64,000 bases of DNA from Chionis minor (GCA_013398295.1 VZSF01006823.1:372001-436000), one strand, 5' to 3'; positions 26,488 through 38,982 are shown, counted from the first letter of the stretch. Numbers and translations are program-made. Notes: a model not told the origin generated them from the letters alone.

Positions 26488-26690
26488 TATACGTGGTGGA
26501 AAACACAACAAGGTATTTTATCAGAAAAACAAGCAGAAATGTGCAAATAAAAACACAGAGATAATAAAGGTCAAAGCTATTTAATGGACCTTCATAAAGT
26601 TATGTGCCACTTAAATCCTAATTAACTCCTATTTTGGGCATTTCAGTGGGATTTAATAAATAGGCTTGTGGAGAACCTCTGCACAGGCCT
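26488..26690. promoter_or_regulatory. Candidate conserved non-coding element
   Basis: An AT-rich block lying just after a repeat fragment contains CCTAATTAACTCC (near 26617), TTATGTGCC, AATAAAGGTCAAAGC (near 26564, a nuclear-receptor-like AAAGGTCA half-site) and several AATAAA/TTTAAT words. It has no open frame and no repeat signature. The regulatory role is inferred. Confidence 0.25.
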
Positions 26691-27327
26691 GAATTTCAAC
26701 CTTTACAAAGAAAATGGGAGGTTAGTTTACATTAGGCATCTGTGTATTTTGTTCCCAAAGTAGCAGTTAGGAAAATGGCCACAAACAGCACATGCTGTGT
26801 TATAGCTGGCAATTTAATCTGCAGGCACGAACATATAAAACCCACGATAGGATGAAGTTTGCATTGCTGAGAGTGTTGTATAATGGAAGTACTCTCAAAA
26901 GCCAGAAGGCTGTGAGCAACAAGTGGCGTTTCAAACCTTTGAGTTTACCACAGCCTCACGTATTTTGCACGATGGATATTTTTCTTAGGTTTCTTGTATT
27001 TCAAATGCTTTACTTATCGTGGAAACAATGAGGCGGCATAGCATGGGTAGAGCTGAGTGGTGTTACTACAATGCAGAAAAAAAATCAATTTATTCTGTGG
27101 CTTACAATTTATTTCATGGTTGGTGAAATTTCAGTTTAAGTGATGATTATGTTACCCGAGTATGTGGTATACTGTCTCTGTGTCTAATATAAACAATTAC
27201 TGTATATGGCTTGCATATGTGGTTATAATGTGATGGTGCGGTACTGAGATTTTTGTCAGGTTTGGGCTGGTCACATTACTCACCAATTCAGACTTTCCTT
27301 TTGGTCAAAATCTTAATATCTATGCAG
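26691..27327. other. Unique non-coding DNA
   Basis: No gene is recognised. The open frame at 26792-27031 lacks domains. Confidence 0.55.
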
Positions 27328-27528
27328 GTCATCCTAAATGAATGTGAGCAAAACATTTACACCACAATCCTATCATCATCTATTCCACCGTTGGCACATG
27401 TTGAAGAGGCATATTATAGATTCAGTGTTTGTGGAGTCCTTAAAAGCACTTGTGGGACTCTCCCTGGAAGGGTTGACTTCTTCGTTGTCAAAAGTCCCAT
27501 GGAACAAACTGTTGAGGATAACAAAAAG
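27328..27528 (+). other. Exon-like interval of unknown identity
   Basis: The interval starts after TATGCAG and ends at AAAAAG followed by GTAATT, a good donor. It is 201 nt (67 codons) long and open in the phase that starts at its first base; a second phase is also open almost throughout. The predicted peptide (VILNECEQNIYTTI... to ...TVEDNKK) resembles no family I know. The pyrimidine tract ahead of the acceptor is weak. Two open phases in one interval argue that this is chance or a non-coding exon. I do not call it a gene. Confidence 0.15.
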
Positions 27529-27766
27529 GTAATTTCTTTAAGAACCTCTGGGTAGTATTTCTTTATAATGTAATAGCTTGGTGATTCTCTGTGTCATCTC
27601 AAGATTTTTTTTTGGCAATGCAGGCAGAAGTGGTTTGATCTCCTTGAAAGTGAACATTTGCTCTGTTCATTAGCACATTTAAGGCACAAGGTACTGGACT
27701 CTCAACCTGCCACTTCTAGGCTAATCCTGCTGTCCCCGTTGTCTGTTTTCTGAATTCGTACCGCAG

Positions 27767-27912
27767 GAAAAACAGTTTCAGGATTGCAAAACGTGGAAAA
27801 TAAAAGCGCTTCTACTCATTTCAACCTCATTCGTGGATCCTAGTGATGCACTTGGAGTTGTACGGTCAAAGACCAGCGGTGGGGTGCCTCCATGCCTAGT
27901 CTGTAAAGGCAG
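27767..27912 (+). other. Second exon-like interval, phase-compatible with the first
   Basis: A pyrimidine-rich tract (CTGTCCCCGTTGTCTGTTTTC) lies shortly before CCGCAG at 27761-27766. The following 146 nt are open in the first phase and end at AAAGGCAG with GTGGAAG after it. An alternative donor, GGTCAG with GTATGC after it, lies at about 28020 but beyond a stop. The open phase would join in frame to the interval at 27328-27528. The peptide is unrecognised. Splice-like signals of this quality occur often by chance. Confidence 0.15.
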
Positions 27913-28254
27913 GTGGAAGTGCTGCTGAACGCTGACTGTGGTTTTACGTGCCCCCGAAGACTCTTCCCTCCCCTGGTGCAGTGTTCTGCAGGGCCAGCCC
28001 TGACAGGACATCTGGGTCAGGTATGCACGTGGCCCCATTGCCACCCTGGGAATAGTCAAAGCTCTGCTTTTGGTTGGTTGGGGAAGGAAGGAAAGAGGAA
28101 GGGATTAGGACAGTTTTCCCTTCCTAGCAGGCAGATAAGTGTTACTATCTTAACGTGGCTTTTTGGTCTTGCCTCTTACTCAAGTTCCCTCCCCCCATTC
28201 TCCCTTCAGCTTTAATATCTAGGTTTGTCTGATTTTAAACTGGGTTATTTGAAT
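27913..28254. other. Unique non-coding DNA, locally GC-richer
   Basis: Open frames exist here on both strands but nothing is recognised. Confidence 0.5.
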
Positions 28255-28565
28255 GTCAAACTTTCAATAACACTTTAATAGAGGTGTCCATTAACCCATG
28301 CTAAATTACAGCAGAACATCTCTGGAAATACATGTGACATCCACATGAATACCAAATGAATTCATTAGGATCAGCGCTATTACAATGAATACCAAATGAA
28401 ACCCGCAATGATGGGGACATCATCTTTCTGTGAATAATCGACAGCGTTCCTTTGGCACTAGTCAAACACATCAGCTGTTTGTTTCCGCTGATGAGAGGTG
28501 GCAGTCTAGGTTTTTGGTTAGATAAACAAATGATGACACCAATAATCACTTAGTTGGTGGCTGTA
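28255..28565. promoter_or_regulatory. Candidate conserved non-coding element with internal direct repeat
   Basis: This AT-leaning, repeat-free block holds a 16-bp direct repeat, ATGAATACCAAATGAA, at 28345-28360 and 28385-28400 (40-bp period). It also holds ACATCAGCTGTTTG (an E-box CAGCTG near 28471) and ACCAATAATCACTTAG. Repeated sites at fixed spacing can mark enhancers. There is no open reading frame of note. This is inference only. Confidence 0.25.
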
Positions 28566-30539
28566 ATGCTTAATAATCACGTCCTGGTATCATGCATACT
28601 AGAAGCAGTGCTGCACTTTTTATGCATAATGAATCCCAAACACTTCATAAAAGGTGATAACTTTCTTTGACCACTGAATGTATTATTTATGAAAGTGCTC
28701 CCTTCCCTTCCCCCTCCCACCCTTGGAGATCCTTTTAAATTTTTTTTATCATGTAGAATACACTGGTAGCACATCTTAGACTATGAGGTCTCTTCTTATA
28801 CATAATTTATAAAACAATTTACAAGTGATTTATTTTTAGCAATAAGATAAAACATGGTGTGAAGGGTTTTGCCAACAGAGATATAGACGGTTTGGGAGTA
28901 ATACTTGTGGAGGAGCCTGGGGTCAAGTGAAATCTATTTTTCTGTTTTCCCCTGAGGTGAACTTTAAGGAAACTGCTTTTGCACTCATTTACATAGTGCA
29001 CTAAATACACACGCTTCCTTCCCTAAAATTGCATGAAGTTATACGGCACCATGTTCTAGATGGCCTTGAAAAATGTCCTTAGATCTTGTTGATAGAGACA
29101 ATAAGAGTGTCCTTTCCTGATGCTGTCTGCTTGTCTGGTTTAATGACCGGCTCGTTCTGGCTGAAGCCCTTTCTGGGTGGTGGGGCTGCTGATGTCTACA
29201 CGGATGATGTCAAATTCTAGTTTATAATACGCAACTCATTGATGAAAGAGGAAGGATTGTGTTATCTCCTCTCCCCCAGGAGATGGCAGTGTTTAAGAGC
29301 ATTAGCAGAGCATCTTGCATGTCATTAACCTCATGTCCTTGCACCAACCCTGGCTCTCAATCAGTAATACACAAATATCGTGGTAGTAGCCTAATGGAAG
29401 AAGAAACATGGGTTGACCCAAGGATGGAGAGAGGGCAGTGTTGCAGCAGAACCTCTTTATGTCAGCTGTGATGGTCTTTGATTTGAATTAGTTATTGTTT
29501 TGGGCTTGTGTGTAGCAAGATGTTCAAAGATGTTGACCTTGTAGCTTTGATTCTTTCCCAGCCTGCAGCTGTGTCTACTGCAACAGGAAAACTTAACTGG
29601 CTTTCTCTTATACTAAATCTTATTTCACATCAGCTGTGGCTTTCTTCAAAAATCTGTTTCTAAAGGGACCTTGCCTTAGAGCACTGGTAACCAGCATAGC
29701 ATGAGCTGTGATGAGCGTCAGTGACAACACGTGTTTATCCAATAACCGTGGAATTAGGTTCTAGCCATCTCTTTCCCAGTTTCTTCCAAGAGAAGTCAGG
29801 AAAACTTGCAAGTTCTCATTGGCTATGTAGAAACACTGGTCAAAAGTGATCCCTGCCTGCTGGGATCACCATCTCTGGTGGCTTTCAAAATTGAAGCTAT
29901 AGGCTAGGTTTTAGTGTCATGGGTTGCACAGTCATTTGTAATTATGCAATGTGTCACCTAACAGCAGGCTGGTACTCTGCTAGGGTGCTTAAAGACTGTT
30001 TTGCTTTACAACTGTGTAAGACAGCATAGAACAAGGCTCCAGATCTCCAGTCTCTATTTTTCATGCAACAGACTGAGCTGGTCCTGACTGTTGGCATTTA
30101 TGCAACATAGCTGGGGTAATGCATTAGCTGCTTTGGGCTTCCAGATGGGATCAAGGCACTGGCACTTGTGTGCCTAGAGGGAACATCCTCTTGGAAGGTC
30201 ATCTGAAAGGCTAAACGTGCTGCTAAGGAAACTGGAGCCTAGCAGTGCTCGCAGTGGTGCTATGAAATGCACGCTGAAATGACTGACATAGGTGAGAGTG
30301 GAGAAATTGGGGATACTCAACCATTTTGGGAGTCAGGATGAAAAAAAAAACAAACCTGGTGAAGAAGCTGGAAGTGCAATCTGGGCTATTTTTGGGTCTG
30401 CCTTGCTGCAGAATTCCTTTCGTGCTCTCCGCTCCTTGGTGTGTCTTGCCCTGTGCTCCTGGGCTATCACCAAGGTCTCCGTTGTGCAATCCCGGCCTTG
30501 AAATGGTTCAGCCTTCCAGCTCCTAGGGAACTAATTTCC
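28566..30539. other. Unique non-coding DNA
   Basis: No gene or clear repeat is recognised. The open frames at 30223-30526 overlap on both strands and have no domains. Confidence 0.6.
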
Positions 30540-31059
30540 TAGTGATCTATTTGTTTAAAATTAGTATCTACAGAGTTAACTCCTTGAACAGCCCGGACTT
30601 TGATTCAGGGAGACTGGGGACATACACCCTGGAAAACTGTAAATGCAGGCACTGCTTTCCTTTGCATCCAGAATTCAACAGAGCTGTCAGATAACACATG
30701 AGAGATGGTTAATAATAAATTAAAAACATTGCAGCCACAGGGAAACTGCATCTCTCTCCTCCCCTCAAACTCCCCCTCTCTTTTGCTTTTTTCTACCCCA
30801 TGGGCTTAATCAGCATCAAAGAGTAACAAATCCAATAAAATGCTTCCCTGAGCCAGGAACCAGCCAGAACTGGAAAAGCGCACACACACCAGCCTCTCTC
30901 CCTCTCCCCTCTCTGCCAGCCCCTTTGCAAAACAGCTGACGGTCGAGGTGAGGGTAGAACAAAGGAAGAGATGGGGAATGGTAAATCACAGAGACACCCC
31001 CTGTCTCTTATCTGGCCGTAGAGAGCTCTAATAGTCCTCCTGTGCTTTTTTGCTTTTAG
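30540..31059 (+). promoter_or_regulatory. Candidate regulatory or promoter-like block
   Basis: The first half (30540-30740) is AT-rich and CNE-like. The second half is unusually pyrimidine-rich (30755-30800 and 30890-30930). A donor-like GTCGAG followed by GTGAGG sits at 30947/30948. A strong acceptor-like run, TGCTTTTTTGCTTTTAG, ends at 31059. This arrangement would suit an untranslated first exon and a short intron, but no start codon context, TATA box or recognised coding exon confirms it. Orientation is inferred from these splice-like sites. Confidence 0.22.
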
Positions 31060-31860
31060 GCTGCCGGTTCAGAAAGAGCTTTTCCGGCTCCTGACTTGGT
31101 TTTTATCCTGCTAAGATCAGAGGGGTTTTTTTGGGGAGGTGTGTAAATTAAAAGGGGAAAGCATACATTCATTTTTACTGATTTCTGCCCCCTCCCCCCC
31201 ACCCTTTTTAAAATTGGATTCAAACAACAGCAGTTCTGACATCCATCATCCATCTGACAGCCATCGGAGGTCTACGTATGGCCCGTGGCAATTTGTCCGT
31301 GGTGCTTCACGAACGCCTGCCAAGTGTCTCGCTGGGCTGGGAGCGAGCGATGCTGTGCCAACAGCACTGCCAGGACCACGCAAGGGTCTGTGCGGTGGCC
31401 ACCTCCCCACCCTGCCCCTGCAGGCTCCTCCTGGGCAGGGGTATCCCTTTTCAGGGCTGAGGGAGATGCAGGTCGCTCCGCAGCAGAACGAGAAGGTGGT
31501 GTTGGGCTTGGAGCTTCATGGGTGAAAATGGACATGGGCGTATTCGAAGTCAGTGTGCTGACATTGCTTTTCCACCGCTGAAAATCCAGCCTAAGGTATC
31601 TACCTGTCTAGCAGCACTGTGTGCATACTCCAGTAGTGCTTATGGCACCAGGAGATTTAAAAAAAAAAAAAGAAAAATTAAAAAAGGGTTAGCAGGAAGA
31701 ACTAAGGAGAACGTAGCCTCAGCACCTTCTTCATTCTGTGCTGCTCTTTGTAGATTTCTGCTCTGGGTATGTCTCTGTCCCCCGAAGCTGGAATGTCTAA
31801 GCATTTCCTAGTTATTAATATTGTGAGCGCGTCTTCTACGTAGCCTTGGAGAGAGAGTTG
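31060..31860. other. GC-richer unique DNA with overlapping open frames
   Basis: Open frames on both strands overlap at 31139-31581 (plus phases and minus 31272-31535), none recognisable. An A-rich stretch at about 31659-31686 follows. The overlap of frames in all phases reflects base composition rather than a gene. Confidence 0.5.
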
Positions 31861-31985
31861 CCATCATTTCTGTCTTAGAGATGAAAACTGGAGCACAGAG
31901 GAAGGAAGGTTTTGCTCGCGGCCATGCAGAAAAGCCTATGGCAGAGTTAAGAAATGCATCCATATAACTCAGGCTCTGCTATATC
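31861..31985 (+). repeat. MIR-like (CORE-type) SINE fragment
   Basis: The order GAGATGAAAACTGGAGCACA, GAGGAAGGAAGG, GCGGCCATGCAGAAAAGC, TATGGCAGAGTTAAGAAATG parallels the 3' part of MIR-type SINEs ('GATGAGGAAACTGAGGCACAGAGAGG ... GGTCACACAGC ... GTGGCAGAG'). Plus orientation. It is diverged, as expected for an ancient amniote element. Confidence 0.55.
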
Positions 31986-32700
31986 AGATCGTAGCCAGGA
32001 GAACATCCTTGCCTTTGGCCTGCCTGTGTGAGCTGTAAGACTTTCAGGTGAGTTCCGGCATCAAGTCTGCTCTGTGCCGAGCCCAACTTTCTAAACCTGC
32101 TCTTCTATGCTCGAGCGTAACTGTGCTAAAGGGGGAGGTTTTGGGAGCTGACGGACAACCCTCTCTTCCCGTGTAATGGACATCTGGACAGTGAGCACTT
32201 TATAACTCTTCCAAGCAAGATCGATTGGCTGTGCTTTTTGCCTCCACGTATGTCGTTCAAATGAGATCCCAAAACCCTGATCCTGTTTGATGTACATCAT
32301 GAGAAAGATCCCTTGGCGTTTTTTGCAAGACTCAGATGTTCTTCTGCATTTCCTGTTCTATAATAATGCTGTGCTGTGGGTGTCGTCACCCTACTTAATC
32401 CCTGTCTCCCAACAGACAGCTACTCTGCGAGGGGAAAATTTCTTCGTTTGGACAGGCTGGGTGTAGGGGAAGAGGAGCCTGTGGCTCCTGGGCTGTCCCA
32501 CTGTATGGTGCCGGTCACATCTAGAGCATGTACAGTACTGGTCATTGTAGGAGGTTGAGTTGTAGGTGGTGCTGCTGCTGAAGTCATTCAGCACTAGAAA
32601 ATATTATTTTTCTTAGAGGGAACGTGTCTTGGATATTCTCTCTCTTAGAGGCGCAGGTCTCCCCTCTGAGAAGCTGTAGCACGGCTGGCACTGTGAACTA
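31986..32700. other. Unique non-coding DNA
   Basis: No gene is recognised. The short open frames at 32091-32300 and 32376-32594 lack domains. Confidence 0.6.
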
Positions 32701-32890
32701 GTTGGGCTTTAATGAATGAATTCAAAACCTACCACAGAATTCCTATGGAAATACAGACAGCATCCGTATTACGGCCATAATTAATTAACCAATCAATTAT
32801 CATGATGAATGCCATTTTAATGAATCGGGTGCAAATCATTTTCAGTTCCTATGGTTTTCATCGGGAGCACATTAATCACAGCAAGGCTCT
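32701..32890. promoter_or_regulatory. Candidate enhancer-like CNE with overlapping homeodomain sites
   Basis: Overlapping TAATTA cores at 32778-32783 and 32782-32787 are followed by CCAATCAATTATC (32789-32801), which resembles paired PBX/HOX half-sites. TTTTAATGAATC and a CACATTAATCAC motif (about 32869-32880) lie further on. The block is repeat-free and has no open frame. The density and arrangement of sites look more like a constrained developmental element than neutral DNA, but conservation was not tested. Confidence 0.33.
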
Positions 32891-35800
32891 TTGGGTTGCA
32901 GAGGAATGTGGGGTGTAAATCCAAGACCTGAGTACATCTTAACCAGAGGGGAGCCAGATTCTCAGCCATCAGATCCAGATGCAGGTATGGAAAGCTCTCC
33001 TGAAGGTCAGAGGTTTTTCAAATTTGGAAAAAACCAAATTTGGTTGGCTGGCACATTTTTAGCGATTGGTCCGGTGCATGAAACAAGCAGATCTGAAACA
33101 ACCCAGGACTGGGATGGCTTTTCAGATACTTCCCTGCTTATTCTGTTTATGCTGGGAAAAAGGTAAAATAATGCATAGTAACTGTTTGTGAAGTGTTTGG
33201 TCAGCCATGCTGGGTTTGGTTTCTTCCTGACATTAGATTGGGAATCTTGTAGCTTTGTCTAAAAACAATTGACTTTGGTGATGCTCTGCACAGGACAAAT
33301 GGCTGTCTGAATGGATCCATTTGAGAGACCGGGGTGAAATCTTGAGGTGAAGGCCATTCTTGAACGTCTGCTTGGACATGAGGCCTTCTTCCAGTTTAGT
33401 GTTCATTTACTCCTGGGGGGCACTTCATGGTTCTGCCCTCTCAGAATGCTTCCAAACAGCGTGATCCACAAAAGCACCGATTTAAGTTAATGATTAGACT
33501 TAAAGGCTTGGATGTGACATCTTTATTTGAGGCGTCGCCAAAACTCACTGATTGCTCCCGGAATTAGCCAGGAGTCATGCTGGCTGAGTTTGGGTGTTTT
33601 GTGCAGCTATGCCTAAAGCCTCTTGGAGCTGGGGCTGCTCCAGGGAAGTGCAATAGGTACATCGTGACGCTCATAACATTGACGTGGAACGACACAGGGA
33701 GCACAGGCTTTTCTGCTGCAGGAAGTAGTGGATTTGTGATGTGGCTGGGGATTTATTTACTTTTTTTTCAATGAAGAGATAGCTTAAAAAAAATAGTATG
33801 GGGGGTTGACATGAGGACTTAGGGAAAAAATTCTGAACTGTTTTGAGGACATTGATAGGGTCTGCATTTCAGCACATTGTACTGAGTAAAGGGAACCAAA
33901 ATGGAAAAAGCCTAAGCCAGCTAGAAAATGTGTTAAGTAATCTACAATGTCAATCCTGAGCCTGAGGTAGTTTTACAGTATACGTAACCATATAAACATT
34001 AATTTAGGAATTGATCTCTGTAATGTACCTATTATAAACGGCTTATTTCACTTGCAGCTAAGAAATACATAGATATGCTCGTTGCATAGCTAAGGGAACC
34101 TGCTCATCACGGGATGGAGTCTGTGTATTTTACTGCATTATTTCTGCTCACCCTGTTGGTGTAGCAGTTTGGAATGCAGTAAGAAGAGTAATTCATTAAA
34201 CTTCAATGAGTTTAATGACATGGGTAGATAGAGATCACTGGAAACTTTTTTGTAAACATGAATATTATAGTTCAGATAATATGTTTGTCTTTAGTGTTTA
34301 TTATATGTTGCAGTCTAAAAGGCACAGTTTTGGCAAATGTGAGCCTAATATTTGTTTCCTAAAACTGTACAAAAGCATCTGTTGACTTTTGGAAGCCCCT
34401 GGAAACTCTTGTTTTCTGATGGGATGTGGGCACCCGATTCATGTAACAAGTACAAAAGCTCACGAGTAGTCCTGACATGGCTATATTAAAAAATGTGGGG
34501 AAATATTTGTGGGATATTTTTTGGAGTCTTTATACTGCTTTACTGGCAATCACATGAATTTTATATCTGTCATGAAATCTCCTGACATTTCCACCAATAT
34601 GTTGCAAGGAGGTCATTAGAACAATTACTGAGATGTGGGAAAAGAAGTAGCATTCCATAGCATCAGTTTGCCAGCATTGCCATCTCCAAGCAATTAAAAA
34701 CCATGAGAACAAAAATGTGACATTTTTCTGGACTGTGTATCAATAGGGTGCACTCACATTTGTTTTTGAGGTTTTCTGCACTGCTATAGCACTAGACTTG
34801 CTGTTTTGGAAAAATTGAAGTAAATTGAAAAAAATCTTAAGGAAACCCTTTTTTTTTTTTGGTCTTGTTGACTTGATACACTTAAAGATTTTATAGAAAC
34901 TGTTCAATCTTGAGAACTTCCCGTGGGAAACAAACAAGTTTTGTTAGAAATCGGTTTGTTTTCGGAGGTTCCATCAAATTTTCTTTCAATTCTTTTGTGA
35001 ACCTGAAGCAAAAAGTCAGCCCAGTCCAATAGTCCCAGTTCCCTAAGTCCCACTGGGCTGGCCAGCTCAGGTGGGCTAAAGAGCAGCCAATGTTTCTGGG
35101 GACATCATCCTGATGTAGGGCACTGGTGCTGGGGGGGAAATGGTGTTTCTGGGCTCCCAGCTCCTCACCCGCCTGACCTATTGGGAACAACCCAGGGGTT
35201 TCACAGGTTTTTGGATCTCAGGGGTCCTTAATTGCCAAATGGCTATGACAGATTTGAAAATGAATGTGACTCTTTTCAGCACAGAGTGGTAATGGCAAAA
35301 TTACTGAGATGCTATTTCACCCTTGCTTGGCAGTAACGGGCAACGCTGAAGCCAATGAAAGTTTTGTCAGGCTTGGGCTGTAGCGACCCAAGGCTGTTTC
35401 ACTCACTGTAGTCCTCTAGGAAGGTATTTAGACATCTGAGAGATTGTAATTCATTCTGGAAATGGCATATTTCAGTATTAAAGCTGAATTTCACTTCCAT
35501 GACATGGAGCTGATTTTTTGATACCAGATGGAAAAAATTCCCAAACTTAAATAATTGAACAAAGCTGATACCTAGTTTCCTGACCAGGTCTATTTCTCAT
35601 GTGGCAATAAGCTAGAGTTCTTGAGAAAATCATCAAGTATTGAAAGAACCGAGGAACGGGTTATGGAAAGGCTCAGCCAGTCTCCCCACTGTCAATAAGC
35701 CACATAGGATTATTTCCCTGGAGGCTCCGAGCAGAGCCTGCTGATGGTGTGGCCGTTAATAAAACACGAAAAACATTAGCAAGGTTTCCCTGAGACCTGC

Positions 35801-36770
35801 TTCGAGTTTGTGGAAACACCTTTTAGTCTTCCCGGATCCAAATATGTGATTTATTCCCCGTAAGTCCTGAATTTAGCAGAAAATAAACCAGACCAGGTTT
35901 ATTCCTCACTCAGGTGAGGAATTTCAGTACGTTATGTTGCTGGACGTTGTTTTTGGACTGTAGGATCGTGGATTAGTTGGTTGGTCATCAAGACTACGTC
36001 TTCATCGCTGTACCTCTGCTCAAGTCCAGGTACGTCCACCCTCTTACACGCCTGATTCTTTCACTAGCATGTGGGAGCATGAAGTTGATAATCTGGGCAA
36101 ATAATCAAACTGCATCTGGGCTGCAGAGGAAATGGGGTCTGGGATGTCCTGGGATGCAGGGTGGGAGGCTGATGGAGCTGGAGGGCTTTGTGGAAGCACC
36201 TGCTGTCCCTTGCGTGGGGTGAACCCCTTCTGCCTTCAACCCAGCAGCCTGGTCCTGAGCCTCCCAGACCAAACCCCTGGGGACTCCACTACTGTTGGAG
36301 AGGTGATGGCTCGCACTTTCCCAAACAAAGCACAGCGACGTTTCCTGTAATTTGAAACAAAGAGACAACTTGCTGCTTTGTAATCTGTGGGTGGGGGAGG
36401 CACCGTTGAGTCAGGAAGCCCCCAGAGGGTGCTGGCTTTACTGGTTTCAGCTGTGAAATCAAAACATATGCATGAGTCAGGCCAGTGGTTAAGTTCTGCT
36501 CACTTTGAGGCCCTGGCTTTGATTAAATTCATGTGTCATTTTCAGAGGTCCATGTTTAGCTTGGTTTTAGATCATGCTTGCATAATTAGTTTATTTAAAC
36601 TATGTCTCATGTTAAATCAGATTTTGCCTGTGGACTTAAGTACAACTATGTAATAAGATATACCTATTAAACAGATGTTTAATCTTAATGACTATGTTCT
36701 TGACAATCAATTGAAATTGAACATCTAATAACTACGCTGCAACTAGGCATATCTCTTTGCATTTAATAAG
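32891..36770. other. Unique non-coding DNA
   Basis: No gene is recognised. A T12 run lies at 34849-34860. A short TGAAGCCAATGAAAGTTTTG segment near 35347 may be another scrap of the ancient 'TGAAGTCAATGG' repeat family. The stretch at about 35690-35790 is AT-rich and repeat-free, with no firm call. Confidence 0.55.
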
Positions 36771-36870
36771 ATACTATAGTAATATAATTATAGTAATATA
36801 GGATATTATAAATAACATATTCATGGCAATATACCAATGTTTGTATAATACACATAGTATATATAAAATC
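36771..36870. repeat. AT-rich low-complexity stretch
   Basis: The segment is almost entirely A and T, with the 12-bp word TATAGTAATATA repeated at 36775-36786 and 36789-36800, and further TATTATA/TATATA words after it. It resembles a decayed AT microsatellite. Confidence 0.7.
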
Positions 36871-36925
36871 ATCTGAGAAATGAGGAGGCTTCAGCTCAGC
36901 TCATCGTTTCCCTGGTGGGAGAGAA

Positions 36926-36984
36926 CAAAAAAAAAAAAAACCCAAAAAAAAAACCAAAAAAAACCCCCCAAAAAAGCCCCAAAT
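36926..36984 (+). repeat. A-rich (A/C) low-complexity tract
   Basis: Runs of A are interrupted by short C runs (CCC, CC, CCCCCC). Translated frames here are artificial Lys/Pro-rich strings. It may be an A-rich tail that has mutated, or a simple repeat. Confidence 0.85.
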
Positions 36985-38982
36985 GTTATCCTCTTACAGA
37001 GGAAGCAATTTGTATTGGCACTCTGCACTGTGTGTTCTGTAACAGCCCTGTGTCCGCGGGTCATCGCCCCGAGGAGTTACTCACCCCAAGTGGTGCCCAA
37101 AGCAGTGGTGTCGTGGAACGAAGCTCCGGTCTGTGTTCTTGTCTGGAGTGAATGTTGGGGTACTTTTGTCTAACTCGATAGAAGAAAAAGGAACGAAGAA
37201 AAATAAAGAGGAACAAATAGAGGTGAGGAAGGATTTGTTGGAAAAAAGGCAAGCCAACTCGGCATCAATCCTTACTGCCTTTGGACTCCTCGTTGCGTGT
37301 AGGTACGATACTTCTGGAGTTTGGTGCCGGAGTCTCTGATCTGCGATTGTAACCGTACTAATAAATGAGCTTTTTCATTAGCAGATCCCACAGAATATCT
37401 GATTGTTCTACCAATTTGATCTGATATTCCTATCTCTAGAGCTTTATATTCTGCTGTTAAGTCATGTACAAATGATTTGGTTTATATCCCTTTGTTATGC
37501 TGCTGTACCATAACTGTATAATGATGGACATTTAAATATAAGACCAAGTAATAGATTCGTAATGATCTGTTCAGTATTAGCAAGTATGTATCAAATAGCC
37601 TATTGAAACAACTGAATATTTTGGTAAATGTGCTGTATTTTAGGATTTTTATTTTTAAGGCCTTAGTTGGAGGAGGCCTTTAAGCCCACACTTAGATCTA
37701 TCTTTTCGGCAAATCTGTTGCACATGTGTTCAGTATTAAGTGCATGCTAACTAGAAATAAGCTGATTAACTTTTGTCTTATGGTTGGACCTAGTATTCGT
37801 TGGACTCTATAGAAAATTTTCCATTGAATCCAATGAGCCCTGAGCTAAACGGTTTAAAAATGTGGTGGAAAGGCAGGGAGAGAGGGTGGGAAACAGGTGG
37901 GTTAAAATTAGACATTGGAATATTTGGTATCTTTTGGGCTATTAAATATGTATAGAATGGTGCTCTTGTTAATGCAAATTACAAACATGTTTCAGAATCT
38001 GTTTTATAGCACATGTACAGTACAGTGATGGACTAGTAACATATGAAAGACATATTGATGATAGTAAACATTAGCTCAGCATTCTGTTCTGCAGCATTGC
38101 TCAAAACTGGGGTGGGGGGAATCTTCAAACTTTTCATATTCCATAAAAATAGTTATCAAGGTCTCAAGGTCTTTTTTTTTTTTTTGTTCAGCCTCCCAGA
38201 TTCCTCTTTAAAAAGTAGCTTGGTTTCCCTGAGCACCTCCTTTCCAGTGCATGATCTTTTCCCCTGCCTGCCTGTGTTAAATTTCATTAATATTGTTGCC
38301 ATCTTTACGCTAAAAAAAATGCACGAGAGAAGCGTGTGTTTTTGTGTTCTCCCTTCCTTCATCTAACTTAGAGACTGCGGGGGGGAAACCACTTAAAATT
38401 TTTCTTCTCTTGTGCCAGGTTTACGGTGTAAAACTAGTAAATTCTGCAAAGTGGAGGCCTGGTTTGGTGGATGCCTTGTTAATTGTATTGCCCGTAGGCA
38501 CCTCTAGCCACCACTGCACTGGGGTAAATTGGGCCTAGAACTTGTCAAGAGGTGATTTTTACTAGTGACTTTATTTAGTCCACTTTACCCCCCTGTTTAG
38601 TCTGGGAAAGGATGATGCTCTGTGTTTTGTTTTGGGTCTTTTGGGGTTGGTTTATTTATTTATTTTATTTTGTTTGGTAATTTTTCCACACACCTTTTAT
38701 TGAAGGCAGTGATTGCAAACACATTTGACTTGATATTCAACTCACACTTTAACTTAACAAGTAGTTCAAAGATTAATTACCATGTACCTTGCAGTTCATA
38801 GATTCTATTATGATACAGCTCAAGCAAAGAGAAGAGGGAAAAATTGAGCTGATTAGCCTGTGATTATGTGTTAGCCTGTGCTTATGGTCTTTGGTTGGTT
38901 GTCACTGCGTGATGCCAGAACTGCTACGTGGGTACAGTTTCCCATCTACATTAATTTGAATGTAGTTGATGAGTTTATAGGA

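Noticed and set aside
36880..37173. Lys/Pro-rich open frames
   Set aside because: They translate the A/C low-complexity tract and are not protein-like.
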